Below are positions 17,001-28,095 of a stretch of DNA of 64,000 nt, piece by piece (position 1 is the first letter of the stretch; each line of letters begins with the position of its first letter). This stretch comes from Sipunculus nudus (lineage: Eukaryota; Annelida; Sipuncula; Golfingiida; Sipunculidae), in assembly GCA_026874595.1 (NCBI GenBank), contig CM049310.1, positions 84,541,056 through 84,605,055 on the forward strand. Direction: 5' to 3'. Made by a program: the position numbers and the translations under genes. A model generated the notes under the pieces. That model worked only from the letters and a program-made list of their open reading frames with translations. It did no database searches and was not told the origin of the DNA.

Positions 17001-20000
17001 GCATTAAATTAAAACATTAATTAAGCAAAAATTACATCCAGACCACTCACATCAGATTTTGCAAGGGTCTTAAATTTGTAATTTTTCACAAAAGAGAAAT
17101 CCTCATCTAAATAAACTCTCGTGAATAATATACTGATTTATATAGAACAAGAGTACACAGAAAAAGTCGGATCACCCCGTATGGGAATCGAACCCATGAC
17201 CCTCCGATTGCCGGTCGTCTGCTCTACCACTGAGCTAACAGGGATCCCCAACTTCCTCTGTGTATCAGCACACTTTCATTGGAACCAGCGAAGTGACGTC
17301 ACTACTGTGACTGGTATTATACATACTACATGTGTCGACACGGCGACTTTGCATGTAGCAGTGATAAACTGATGGCCTTTTAATGGTGTGCATCAAATAT
17401 TATATAGAAAGATGTTGAATGGCCTTGCTGGTCCATCTCATGGAGATATAGAACAAGAGTACACAGAAAAAGTCGGATCACCCCGTATGGGAATCGAACC
17501 CATGACCCTCCGATTGCCGGTCGTCTGCTCTACCACTGAGCTAACAGTATAATACCAGTCAAAGTAGTGACGTGGGGATCCCTGTCATGGGTTCGATTCC
17601 CATACGGGGTGATCCGACTTTTTCTGTGTACTCTTGTTCTATATCTCCATGAGATGGACCAGCAAGGCCATTCAACATCTTTCTATATAATATTTGATGC
17701 ACACCATAAAAAGGCCATCAGTTTATCACTGCTACATGCAAAGTCGCTGTGTCGACACATGTAGTATGTATAATACCAGTCACAGTAGTGACGTCACTTC
17801 GCTGGTTCCAATGAAAGTGTGCTTATACACAGAGGAAGTTGGGGATCCCTGTTAGCTCAGTGGTAGAGCAGACGACCGGCAATCAGAGGGTCATGGGTTC
17901 GATTCCCATACGGGGTGATCCGACTTTTTCTGTGTACTCTTGTTCTATATCTCCATGAGATGGACCAGCAAGGCCATTCAACATCTTTCTATATAATATT
18001 TGATGCACACCATAAAAAGGCCATCAGTTTACCACTGCTACATGCAAAGTCGCCGTGTCGACACATGTAGTATGTATAATACCAGTCACAGTAGTGACGT
18101 CACTTCGCTGGTTCCAATGAAAGTGTGCTGATACACAGAGGAAGTTGGGGATCCCTGTTAGCTCAGTGGTAGAGCAGACGACCGGCAATCGGAGGGTCAT
18201 GGGTTCGATTCCCATACGGGGTGATCCGACTTTTTCTGTGTACTCTTGTTCTATATCTCCATGAGATGGACGGGCAAGGCCATTCAACATCTTTCTATAT
18301 AATATTTGATGCACACCATAAAAAGGCCATCAGTTTATCACTGCTACATGCAAAGTCGCCGTGTCGACACATGTAGTATATATAATACCAGTCACAGTAG
18401 TGACGTCACTTCGCTGGTTCCATTGAAAGTGTGCTGATACACAGAGGAAGTTGGGGATCCCTGTTAGCTCAGTGGTAGAGCAGACGACCGGCAATCGGAG
18501 GGTCATGGGTTTGATTCCCATACGGGGTGATCCGACTTTTTCTGTGTACTCTTGTTCTATATCTCCATGAGATGGACCAGCAAGGCCATTCAACATCTTT
18601 CTATATAATATTTGATGCACACCATAAAAAGGCCATCAGTTTATCACTGCTACATGCAAAGTCACCGTGTCGACACATGTAGTATGTATAATACCAGTCA
18701 CAGTAGTGACGTCACTTCGCTGGTTCCAATGAAAGTGTGCTGATACACAGAGGAAGTTGGGGATCCCTGTTAGCTCAGTGGTAGAGCAGACGACCGGCAA
18801 TCGGAGGGTCATGGGTTCGATTCCCATACGGGGTGATCCGACTTTTTCTGTGTACTCTTGTTCTATATCTCCATGAGATGGACCAGCAAGGCCATTCAAC
18901 ATCTTTCTATATAATACTGATTTATACTTTAGCTTCATTTACATATGTCTTCTTTTATCCATAGCATCAAAAATTTAAAAATGAAAGATTTATATTATAT
19001 ACATTAACCATACATCTCATAATATTACCCTTAAATGAAAGACTGATACTGTAGTATATAATTTCAGATCTTTAGAATTATCAGTATCTGTCAATAATTA
19101 ATAACAATTTCTAATCCTTCAATGTGCTCTCTCGTTCTGGGTATACTTTTGAGACTTTGTGCACATATATTAAATAATTTAAATAATACTTGATACACTG
19201 TGAATAACACTATATGGAAAATTGTTAAAGTGGAACCCTTGTGAAACACTGAAATCATGAACATTTTCAAAATTTAACTACAAGAAGTGGCCCATGGGCC
19301 ATGAATCTCAGGTAATTTTGACTGGGTGCTCATTTTTTTTATTAATGTTATATAATGTCTGTGAGAATAGCCTATGGCTAAAATTACTGTGTTGAAAAAT
19401 GGACAGAAAAAAAAATTCAGGATTCATAGGAGACCTGGCCAGAACCCCCCTGGATTTCACAACACAGGGTTCAAGGAAAATGGATACAATTTGTACCCTA
19501 TCTATCATGTTTTTGGTCCATAGCTAGCAAAATATAGGTCACCATGATCCAATTTCAGGATTCCAAGGAGAATTGCCAAGGATTTCCCTGAATGTTATTT
19601 TAGAAGAGTCTAGCTAGGACTAATGGATACAATTTTTGCCTTGTCTGTCTGGGTGCTCAAAACCATTTTTCAGAATACAGGTCACACAATATAGGTTACC
19701 ATGACCTAATTTCAGGTTTCCAAGGACACTTGACTAGGACCTCCCTGAATTTTATGTTAAAAGATTCTGGGCCTAATGGATACAATCTGTGCTCTGTCTG
19801 ACTGTCTGGGTGCTTATATGACATCTTTTCTGATAGGTTGCAAAATATAGGTCATGGTGACCTAATTTCAGTATTCCAAGAACATTGGTCAAGAAATTCT
19901 CACAATGTTACATTAGAAGATTCTACGCCTAACAGATACAAGGTGTGCCCTGACTGTCTGTCAGGGTGCTTATATAACTTCTTTTCCTAAAGGTCGCAAA

Positions 20001-23000
20001 ATATAGGTCATGGTGATCTAATTTCAGTTTTCCAAAGACATTTGCCAAGGACGTCTCATAATGTTACATTAGAAGATTCTAGGCCTAACAAATACAAAGT
20101 GTGCCCTGCCTGACTCTCTGGTGCTCAAAATCCTGTTTTTGGCCTGTAGGTCACAAAATGTAGGTCACCATAACCTAATTTCAGGTTTCCAAGGAGATGT
20201 GCTTGGGACCTCCAAGGATGTTGCATTACTAGATTCTAGGCCTAAAAGATATGATTTGTGCCCATCTGACATTCAGGGTGCTCAAAATCAGGTTTTTGTC
20301 TCGTAGGTCACAAAATATAGGTCACCATGACCTAATTTTAGGTTACCAAGCAGATTTGCCTAGAGCCTCCCAGGAAATTGTGTGAGAAGATTCTGGGCCT
20401 AACCGATACGATTTGTCGCCATCTGCCATTCAGAGTGTTAAAATGACATCTTTTTCCTAAATGTTGCAGAATATAGGTCACAGTGACTTAATTTCAGGTT
20501 TCCAAGGACATTTGCCTAGGACCTCTCTTAATGGCACGTCGGAGGATTCTAGCCCTAATGGATACAATTTGAGCTCCATCTGACTGTCTGGGTGCTTAAA
20601 ATCATGTTTTTGGTTCATAGGTCACAAAATATAGGTCACCATGACCTAATTTCATGTTTCCAAGGAGATTTGCCTAGAAATTCTCAGGATATTGTGTTGG
20701 AAGATTCTAGGCCTCACATACACTATATGTCCCCATGTGACATTCAGGGTGCTCATATGTCATCTTTTCCCTATTGGTTGCAGAATATAGGTCACAGTGA
20801 CCTGGTTTCAGGTTTCCAAGGACATTTGCCTAGGATCTCCCTCGATGTCAGGTTAGGGGTTTCCAAGCTTAATGGATACAATTTGTGCCCCGCCTGACTG
20901 TCTGGGTGCTCAAAATCATGTTTTCGGCCCGTAGGTCACAAAATATAGGTCACCATGACCTAATTTCAGGTTTCCAAAGAGATTCGCCAATGACCTCCCT
21001 GGATGTACAGTTAGAAAATTCTAGGTCTAATGGTTACGATTTATTAAGATCTGTTAACAGACAGACAGCCGGCTGGCTGGACGCCGGACAAAGGGTGATT
21101 GCTATAGCTCAGATGACTTATAGTCATCTGATGACTTATAGTCATCTGAGCTAAAAATAGAAAGCAAACTGCATTATTTTCAATGAGATCTGATCTGTAC
21201 TTACTGTAATAAGTTCCACAGTATTAGCAGAACAAGTAACAGTTCAACTGTGAACATTCAGACAAAATATAAAAGATCACACTGCTATTTTTTTTGTAAA
21301 GTAAATAATGCAATTTTTATGATTCAACAAATTTTAAATGTAAGGGATTACGGTTATTATTTATGCAATCAATGCCTGATGAGTGAGAATGGAAGTTACC
21401 ATTTAATGAAGATCCATAGATTATCAAGATGATCTTTGGCTTCCTTTATTTGACAGGCTGGTTGTGAATTATCAACAATCTGTATGCTTTTGGGTGAGGG
21501 TATGAGACCAGCAAAAAATTTCAACATTACCAATGGTAGTAACTATAGTGGTAGAAATCAGCTGTAAAATCATAAACAATGATGGAGAGATAGAAAACAA
21601 CTAATGATTGACAGATGATCGGTTATAAATAGATTATTTTATGTACCATCTGTATTACTGTGAAATATGCTGTATAGAATTAGATGTAAATATTAACCAA
21701 GTATAAATTCAATCTAACTTGTGCATCACACTAATAAGTCAAGGAGAAGACCAGGTTAATTGTTGAAGCTGGTTTGTATCATGCAATAACCTTTGATCAC
21801 ACTCATTTAATAGGCAGTGCTTTCAACAAGACATGGACACATCTTCATAAAATATGAAGATAAATAAGCAAAATTCCTGGACCATGAGGACTGTACCCCC
21901 CCCCCCCCCCCATAACCAATGAGCACCTAGTAGGCTCACTTGTAAACATTACCTCTCCCTTTGATACATTTGTGAAGATTATTGGTTGGGGAGCCAGCTA
22001 ACTTGCTTGATTCCACTTGGTACCCCGGGGTGCCATATTTTTTACATCTTTACAGCAGATTACCAGCAGTGGTTCATTACCAATGCAGTTCACAGCTATC
22101 AGCCGTGATAGAACAACTTCATTTATCAGAGGGGATAACCTGGTGAGCTCTGGGACCACGTCCCTGTCCTCAGGGAATGTTTAGTCCTGCCAATCAAACA
22201 ATTTTGTCGTCCTCGCCCATGCAAAACTAACCTATCCATGTTTATGGCCATAACGACAAATATTCTCGGTAATCCACTACACCTACTTGCGAATCAGTTT
22301 GGCACCTGTGGTGATTTTTCCGATAACGTCACTACTGTTAGAAACGTGTATGGTGAATGTTTTCTACATGAAGGCGCAAGGATTTATTTTATCAGCCATG
22401 ATGAAAATCCCCCTAGGGTTGGATCTGGGATCTGTTGAAACAGGTTATGTTTCAATGGGTGCAATATTTAGGGGGAAACATAATACATAAGGGACCTCCA
22501 GCTTTAGTTACCACAAATAGAATGGTCTTGGTCACACATCACATTAAGATCCTGTAACATCATTACAACCTAGGACATGTTATAATGTTGTGTAAATTTT
22601 TTTCTCTGCACGAGTCATGATAAAAAGCTAATTTTTATTTTATTTTTTGTTTATGTAAACCAGAAGCTTGCAATATCAAATAATGGCACAACCTAAATTG
22701 ATAAAAAAAAATAAATTTTAATTTGAAATAATGTGAAAACAAATTTTACTATTTTTCCCCGCATTGCTATCCAGGTTTTAGTGAATTATCCCTTTTCCAT
22801 TCAGTATCTTAGTACCTGTGGCTTTACCCTCCTCTATCCTCCTCAAATTTTGCTATGGATCCACTATGGAACTCCAAAACTCATCTGCAAGTTCCAGACT
22901 CTAAATGTCTGGTCCAAAGGAAGAGTTGGATTTCATTATAAGTTAAAAGACTGCATTTAATACACTTTGGAATCAGCATGTTTCTTTTGCAAATAATTTA

Positions 23001-25452
23001 CTATACTGAAAGTATTAACTTAATTTGTGGTAACAGTTTCTCATTATATGGTTATGTATTGTCCTAAGTCTTGAATCAATAACTTCAAGCGCACTGAAGA
23101 CAATTAAATGACCTTATTTACAACTTAATTTCACATTTAAATTTGAAGACTGTTTTTAAAGGATTTTAACATTAAATAACCCTTGGTGACATAAGTTCAA
23201 GCAGGGTCTGTTTTGGGATTGTAATTTGTTTATCATGCAATGATACAAGGATGTTTGCTGTAAAATGTCCTTGATTATCATGGCCAAAAAACAATATGGC
23301 AATACAAAATGCTGGATGGTCAACAGCGGGGCTTCTTTAAAATATAACCAATATACATCAAGCTCTTGAAAGTGATACAAGACTAGTTGTGGGCAATGAT
23401 TGGTTTCATAACCAACAACATAAGGACATTTGATAAAAATTTGTAAAATGGATAATATTTGTAAAAAAGTATAAAGCCAAACTCAAAAACTGCAAATCTA
23501 AATGAGAACTGACACATTCAGGCTTGTATTGGATCCATTCTATGATTCCACTGATACATGGACAACCCCAGTGTCATATGAAAGCTGTACTTTCTGCCTT
23601 AAATTGATAAATGTGGCAGGAAAACCACGCACGGTGGTCATGGCTACCACCATGAGAATACAATGTCAATACATGATGAGACTTTAGGAAACACTGTCCC
23701 CCTTGCCGTTTGTTTCCCCTGCTGTGTATGGAATTATTTTTAGTTTAAAGAACACTTTGTTGGCTTGATAGATGAATAATAATAGTGAGAGTGAGGTTTT
23801 TTTTGCTGTTTATGCTCAATAAATTAGAGCCTGGAGCCAAATTAACCACACAAATATGGCTAGCTTGGATAAAAAAAAAGGCCACTGACTTTTGTAGTAA
23901 GCCAAGTTTATTGGCTCAACTCGGTTTGCATAGTGTCAGCTGGCTTAAACTGACCTGAAAGCCTATTCATTTGACTATGTTACAAAATATCTGTTTTATG
24001 TTACAAAGTATCCGTTAAATACAAACAATTTACCAATATTATGTGTGACATATTCTATCCATTTTACATTTAACCAGATTGTGATTAAATATCTTGGTGG
24101 TTTCATAAGCCAACATTGTCATACTTCATAACATGGTTTCCCTCAGCGACAAGAAAAAATACAAAAAAAAAACCCCAAAAAACAAAACCTGAACATTTGT
24201 TTCAGGCATTTTTAGTTGTAAAAATTGATCTTTTTGTATTAATTTTTTCTAAAATCAAAACTGAGCTGCACAAAACTGGCTCACTTGAAATATCGGCAGC
24301 ACCTCCTGATAAATTTGGCAGGCTCGGCTTGATCGGAATTCGCTGCTGGTGGCAAAAATTGTGGCCACACTTGGCTCTAAATAATTTACCAAGGTTTGGT
24401 CTTATTGTAATGTTCTCACAGAGTGTAAATAGTCTTAATATCCAGGAATTATTCTCTATCTTTTGAGAATTGGAGGCCATTTTGCCAGGAGAGCAGGGTG
24501 GTGGTGGGGGGGGGGGGGGGCTCATTTATGTATGTACTGTTTGTTGTTTAAAAGGGAATTTCAAGTGATGAAGGGCCATTTTCATGTTATATAAAAAATT
24601 TCCAGACAACAGTAACTATAACACAGAATTATGCATGAAATCAATGTTTACCCATCCAGCAATTAAAATAATCTTTGTGCGCACATGCATCAATCCTGGG
24701 TTTTATTGATTATTTAAGTACAGGACAAGCATGGCTTAACTGCTGGAATATATATAATTCTGTAAATCTGTTGTCATATGTTGCTGCCCCACATGTAGTT
24801 TGAGTAAATGATCAGGACCAGTGCAACAAGCTAATTTGGCAACTGAATTGACTTCAGGAGGCAGAGATGGAACTGGACACTGATAGCCTGAGGGGTCTGT
24901 CACGACCCTGTCTTGCCCTGCTTGGAGACTGCAAACTTCCAAAGCTGGACATTTCTAATAAGTAAGAAGCTCTTTTTTACTTAGGTACTCATCTTCAGTT
25001 CTGCTCAAGAGTTAACGGACTGCAGCCAGGCAGCCCTTCTGTTCACACAGACACATGCATGTTCTTCCAGCAGATTTTGTGCTGTCAAGGGCAATTTGAA
25101 TGTTGTGATCTTTTTAGGGTGTAAACCGGACTCTCTGAAGCAAGAATGATAAATTGGTGATGTGTTTTCGTTAACCACCAGGTAACACCGTTAACGTTTG
25201 TCAGAAGTCAGGTAATGTGTTAATAGTCTACAACGGTGATCAATAGGTAAAACGTTGCCACCAAAGCCAGGTAGCGGTGTGAATCTCTTTACCGTCTTTA
25301 TGCTCTTACATGCCATACTTACATCATCCTCGTCCTCTTCCTGGAAGCTGGGATTATACGTCGGGTTCGTGAACCTCTTTTTCTGGCCTTTCTTGTCCTT
25401 CCGACTTGGAAACCTGACAAAGCTGATTAGACCGCGAGGATCCTTGAGCTTC
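13904..25452 (-). CDS. 3' exons of an unidentified gene, probable receptor cytoplasmic tail with FxNPxY motif
   Basis: The exons 25452-25323 and 14065-13904 join in phase 0 (GAT GAT / TAC AAT) and encode about 96 residues. The first part is basic (RKLKDPRGLISFVRFPSRKD, then KKGQKKRF), then comes FTNPTYNPSF, an acidic stretch EEDEDD, a Ser/Thr-rich stretch, and the C-terminus PLRGHYQQV. F-x-N-P-x-Y is a known clathrin-adaptor/PTB-binding signal in tails of single-pass receptors of the LDLR and APP type. The tail character is visible, but the receptor identity is not. No transmembrane exon was found in the window, although large introns leave room for one. Another exon between the two is possible; matching phases make direct joining the simplest reading. 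Confidence 0.55.
14066..14261 (-). other. Intron sequence next to the terminal exon
   Basis: Unique AT-rich intron start, without visible elements, up to the minisatellite. Confidence 0.5.
14262..15055. repeat. ~34-bp G/T-rich minisatellite, split by an insert
   Basis: Units contain GGTCAGGTTACTGGGGT and GGTCATGACAGTAGGGT, about two short units at 14262-14342 and many from 14692 to 15055. The strand asymmetry (G and T on +) is strong. The array is broken by an unrelated GC-rich insert at 14340-14692. Confidence 0.85.
14340..14692. mobile_element. GC-rich ~350-bp insert inside the minisatellite
   Basis: Its composition changes abruptly at both edges. GGTCCAA at the left and TTTGGACC at the right form a short inverted repeat. 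A plus-strand frame (14305-14694) is open across it but starts in the minisatellite and matches no family I recognise. It could be a SINE-like or MITE-like insertion or a captured exon fragment. Confidence 0.45.
15056..16048. other. Intron sequence, nothing recognised
   Basis: Moderately complex sequence. A 154-residue minus-strand frame at 16162-15698 shows no family motif and runs into the hairpin at 16049-16266. Confidence 0.5.
16049..16266. repeat. Long imperfect hairpin (arms ~80-90 nt)
   Basis: GCTTGAATTGCTATTAGTGT through TGACATTTTCCTAGC (16049-16141) is mirrored by GCTAGGAAAATGTCA through CACTAATAGCAAATCAAGC (16187-16266), around a ~45-nt loop. A short snap-back MITE or an inverted duplication would both fit. 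Confidence 0.8.
16290..16460. repeat. Short tandem duplication (~90 bp)
   Basis: Two units share TACATGACA, TTTCACACCTT.AAATGTG, AAATTTCC and AAC(A)AA.....CCACATCAA. The next 650 bp to 17129 shows nothing recognised. Confidence 0.55.
17173..17244 (-). pseudogene. tRNA-like head, antisense copy 1
   Basis: 72 nt with perfect Pol III box A (TAGCTCAGTGG) and box B (GGTTCGATTCC). The D stem and 5-bp T stem are intact. The acceptor has a T:T mismatch at its first pair and the anticodon stem holds only 3 of 5 pairs, so a working tRNA is unlikely. Confidence 0.65.
17479..17547 (-). pseudogene. tRNA-like head, antisense copy 2 (5' truncated)
   Basis: Same head as its neighbour, but the 5' acceptor end is lost where the sequence switches to TATAATACCAGTCA at the orientation-change junction. 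Confidence 0.65.
17579..17611 (+). pseudogene. tRNA-like remnant: acceptor joined to T arm
   Basis: TCCCTGT is followed directly by CATGGGTTCGATTCCCAT and the 3' acceptor strand. The D arm and anticodon arm are deleted, leaving box B but no box A. Confidence 0.65.
17846..17917 (+). pseudogene. tRNA-like head, plus copy 2
   Basis: Box A at 17853-17863 and box B at 17896-17906 are both perfect. The position of the anticodon reads GGC but is preceded by C instead of the universal U33. It differs from later copies by AATCAGAGG in place of AATCGGAGG. Confidence 0.65.
18152..18223 (+). pseudogene. tRNA-like head, plus copy 3
   Basis: Exactly 306 bp after the previous copy, with both boxes perfect. 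Confidence 0.65.
18458..18529 (+). pseudogene. tRNA-like head, plus copy 4
   Basis: 306 bp after copy 3. Box B carries one change (GGTTTGATTCC). Confidence 0.65.
18764..18835 (+). pseudogene. tRNA-like head, plus copy 5
   Basis: 306 bp after copy 4, with both boxes perfect. The unit is cut off about 80 bp later by the right flanking duplication. Confidence 0.65.
18927..19274. other. Intron sequence, nothing recognised
   Basis: AT-rich. I see no repeat or exon. Confidence 0.5.
19275..21165 (+). mobile_element. Element with ~150-bp tandem core and palindromic ends
   Basis: It begins ACAAGAAGTGGCCCATGGGC and ends with stacked hairpins made of GCTCAGATGACT and AGTCATCTGAGC (21107-21151). The core has about ten diverged ~150-bp units with GGTCACAAAATATAGGTCAC, CATGACCTAATTTCAGG, TTCCAAGGAGATTTGCC and AGAAGATTCTAGGCC. 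An ACAGACAGCCGGC block precedes the end. The layout resembles the tandem-core element at 6497-9040. Plus-strand frames at 20121-21154 are repeat by-products. Confidence 0.75.
21166..25322 (-). other. Intron of the minus-strand gene
   Basis: Mostly unique AT-rich sequence. It has a C16 run at 21896-21911 and a G15 run at 24506-24520. The stretch 22020-22440 is of higher complexity and CG-containing and could be a conserved non-coding element. A minus-strand frame starting near 24954 after CTTCTTACTTATTAG (MSSFGSLQSPSRARQGR...) is a weak alternative-exon candidate. Confidence 0.45.
25323..25452 (-). CDS. Exon encoding a basic juxtamembrane-like segment and FTNPTY
   Basis: 130 nt on the minus strand between the acceptor TTATCTCATGTCTATTACAG and a perfect donor GATGAT/gtaagt. 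It encodes (R)KLKDPRGLISFVRFPSRK, DKKGQKKRFTNPTYNPSF and QEEDEDD. The start is phase 2 and the end is phase 0, which fits the exon at 14065. The higher GC and the splice signals on both sides support a real exon. Confidence 0.65.
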
Positions 25453-26761
25453 CTGTAATAGACATGAGATAACACACCATTATCTCACAGCACCATTATC
25501 TCATTATACCATGTCATACTGTGTTATCTCACCTCAGAATATGATAATGACGTACAACAGTTGTAGGTCTTCAGTGTTTGTTGTTCTGAATGAGCAACAG
25601 TAATATATCAGACATGGCCAATATAACAAACAAATAATGTTTAAATTTTAACATAAATATTATTATAATGTAGTTAGACTAAATTTGATTTCATAATAAA
25701 ACTGATTTTCATAATAAAACAATCCACCTGTAGAACATTGGGAATTAATACAAACATTACTGAAGATAAATATACCAAATTTAAATGGAGTTTTTTTACA
25801 TTTCACATTGAAGAAAGATCACAGAAACAGGTGACCCATGGGTCATGGGCCTCAGCTGATGAACACAACATGTAACACAAGTATGAAAATCCAATTAATA
25901 GTGGCGAGGTGATTAATCGATTTTATTGATGAATGGTTGTTTTCTTTTATATTTGATTAAATTGGCTGTATTTTCACATTATAGATAACAAATGATAATA
26001 TATGCACATGCAACAAAGCCATATTATCAAGAATAAAAATTTTCATATCCTGTCAGACAATGAGAGATGAAACAAAGACTGGACACAGTATAAGCAAACA
26101 ACATTAAACCTGCTTTTAAGTGGCAGCAACCCAGCTATTACCTTAGTCTTTGGGTGTGACCTACAAGTTAGATTGAATTCATTTACTCTGTCAATATTTT
26201 TTTGTAAAATTCAATACAACAGATTTCAAGGTATTGTAGAATGTACATAAAATGATTGATTAAAAATTGATTGTTCTTTTATTTCAAACATCGATCACGA
26301 TTTCACAACATTTTCCTACCACAACCAACTAGCACTATGGACGCAGACTTTACAACATGTATAAACTTGGCTACATGTTGCATGAGCCATATCTAGAAAA
26401 ATGAAGTGAAAGCGACTATCATGAAAAAGAATTTTTTGAAGAATTATTATCAGTTCTAATGGTTAAACTGGAATGTTTGGATTATATCTGAGGGCTTTGA
26501 GACCACATTTCAGGCACAGCATATGAACATTTTAAGTGAACGGAATGCAAAATTGACGCCCTATTAATTCAATGGTTGAAGATCTTGGAAATTGTCCAGC
26601 TCTGACCTTTCAAAGGTTAATGACTGAAATAAAAAGTGCTCTGGAATAAAACGAGTAGCAATCTTTCAAATAAAAAGAGTTTAAAAAAGAGAGTAAAATT
26701 AGCAACAATTCCCCAAGTTTTCTATCACAGACCTTATAGAGGGGTGCTTCATATACTGCTT

Positions 26762-26801
<40 letters not shown>

Positions 26802-27874
26802 AAAGTCAGTAACATGCATGATTGACCCCCCCCCCCCCCCCTTTGAATATAAGGATATTTTCCACATCATGTGACACATGATAGACATTCGCTAAAAAAA
26901 GAAAATACATCTTAAAGAAAAAGAGTGATAAAAAGAGTAATTAGCATCAGTTTCAGTAAATCCTCAAAAAATAAATTACTCTTTTGAAAAAAAGAGAGTA
27001 ATTTGGCAGTCCTGTAGCTAGCCAGGTGACTGACAGAGGGCCACTGATGTATCTGATATGATCCAAAGACAGCTAAGCTGAAATATATGATTGTTGAAAA
27101 GAAAGGTCTCCATGAGTGAACACACACTGCTGAAGATGATTAAACAAATTTAAATTGATGACTTTTTGTCAGAAAAGTAAAGATGAAAAACAATGTTGTC
27201 AGAAATCTTTGGCCATAAATATCCAACTTCTAGAGGTTTTGGTCCTCAATGGGTTACACAGCTGTACTTCTGATGTCTCTGGATGGTTATTGGTTTTTAA
27301 GGGACAGGAGAACTCGATCACCGGTCGTAACTCATGGGTCATAAAGCTGTTTTCTCATATATTGATTTTATTGCAGTACAAGAATATTTGACATGGTATG
27401 GTGTTGGTTTTATTTTACCAGTAGTAAATTAAGCCTATGCCTATAGTTCCTTCTTAGCAGCTTGCTTTTTGGGAGTGATCTGCATATACATAAAAATATA
27501 TCCCACAGGTGTCCCCACATGACAGGTACTGCTGTACATGAAACAATTGTCACATTTCAATGGGCACAACTTGGTAAAAGACTACAGTGGTAATATTATT
27601 TTTCTAGACATAGTCAAAGCCATTATTTCAAGTATATCAGTATTGCAGGGTTCCAAAATTTATTTTCTTTAATTTTCTAGGTCCATATGAGGAGAAATTT
27701 GTATTTTGAAAGTTCTTTTTTTTTTGTGCCACCACCTTTACACATCCATTTAGCAGTCTTATCCTCCCTAAATATCTCACCTTTTTGGTCGTAAGGTGAG
27801 ATTTTTATGTATAATGAAACGTGTACTGGTGTATTAATATCACAGGTGGGGGCTAAACTGGTGGTCATTGGCTT
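25453..27874 (-). other. Intron or upstream sequence of the minus-strand gene
   Basis: It contains a short fragment similar to the start of the 19275 element (GTGACCCATGGGTCATGGGC, near 25827), a (TA) microsatellite at 26768-26798 and a C16 run at 26826-26841. No exon was recognised. Confidence 0.45.
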
Positions 27875-28095
27875 GTGTTTTTTCTGTGCATATCCAGGGG
27901 GGTGAGGGTGTCCAGACCCCCCTTTTTCATCAGAAACAATGTTTTTTTTAAGGGCTTCAGACAAAATCTTGCGGCTTGGACCCCCCCTTTTACAGAGCTG
28001 TGGACCTTTTTTTTTAGGGTTTTCATAAGTCCTCCTGGGTTGGACCCCCCTTTTCCTTAATCCTGGATCTGCCCCTGATGTTCCTCCTCTTCCTC
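27875..28095 (-). repeat. Dispersed repeat translating as ADPGLRKRG / GYAQKK
   Basis: On the minus strand this reads GGGGCAGATCCAGGATTAAG, then several GGGGGGTCCA-type blocks with A/T runs, and ends near CCCCCTGGATATGCACAG. Its ends (CAGATCCAGG / CCTGGATATG) are roughly inverted. Peptides of this type (ADPGF/L...GGG) turn up often in marine invertebrate gene models as repeat artefacts, so the 149-residue frame at 28126-27677 is not a gene. Confidence 0.65.

Larger units (their letters stand above)
17130..18926 (+). mobile_element. Inverted and tandem array of tRNA-derived 306-bp units, flanked by a 13-bp duplication
   Basis: Perfect copies of ATACTGATTTATA lie at 17130-17142 and 18914-18926, so the block looks like one insertion. 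Inside are one full and one truncated unit in minus orientation (to about 17548), a rearranged junction, a truncated plus unit, then plus units repeated every 306 bp. Each unit has a tRNA-like head, then CTTTTTCTGTGTACTCTTG, a body ending TTTCTATATAATATTTGATG, and CAGTAGTGACGTCACTTCGC before the next head. Unit identity is very high. I read this as a SINE-like family amplified in tandem. Confidence 0.85.

Noticed and set aside
17846-18835. Functional tRNA-Ala(GGC) gene cluster
   Set aside because: The anticodon stem has only three pairs, position 33 is C instead of U, and the first acceptor pair is T:T. The copies sit inside a SINE-like unit.
18024-18938. Three tandem minus-strand frames of ~96-100 residues reading ...MGIEPMTLRLPVVCSTTELTG...
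   Set aside because: They are the antisense translation of the tRNA-like head and its body. The register follows the 306-bp unit, and peptides of this type are a known artefact of tRNA-derived repeats.
24736-24954. Alternative last exon on the minus strand (MSSFGSLQSPSRARQGR...)
   Set aside because: The acceptor tract is weak, the composition is ordinary, and two overlapping frames look equally likely. Kept only as a remark.
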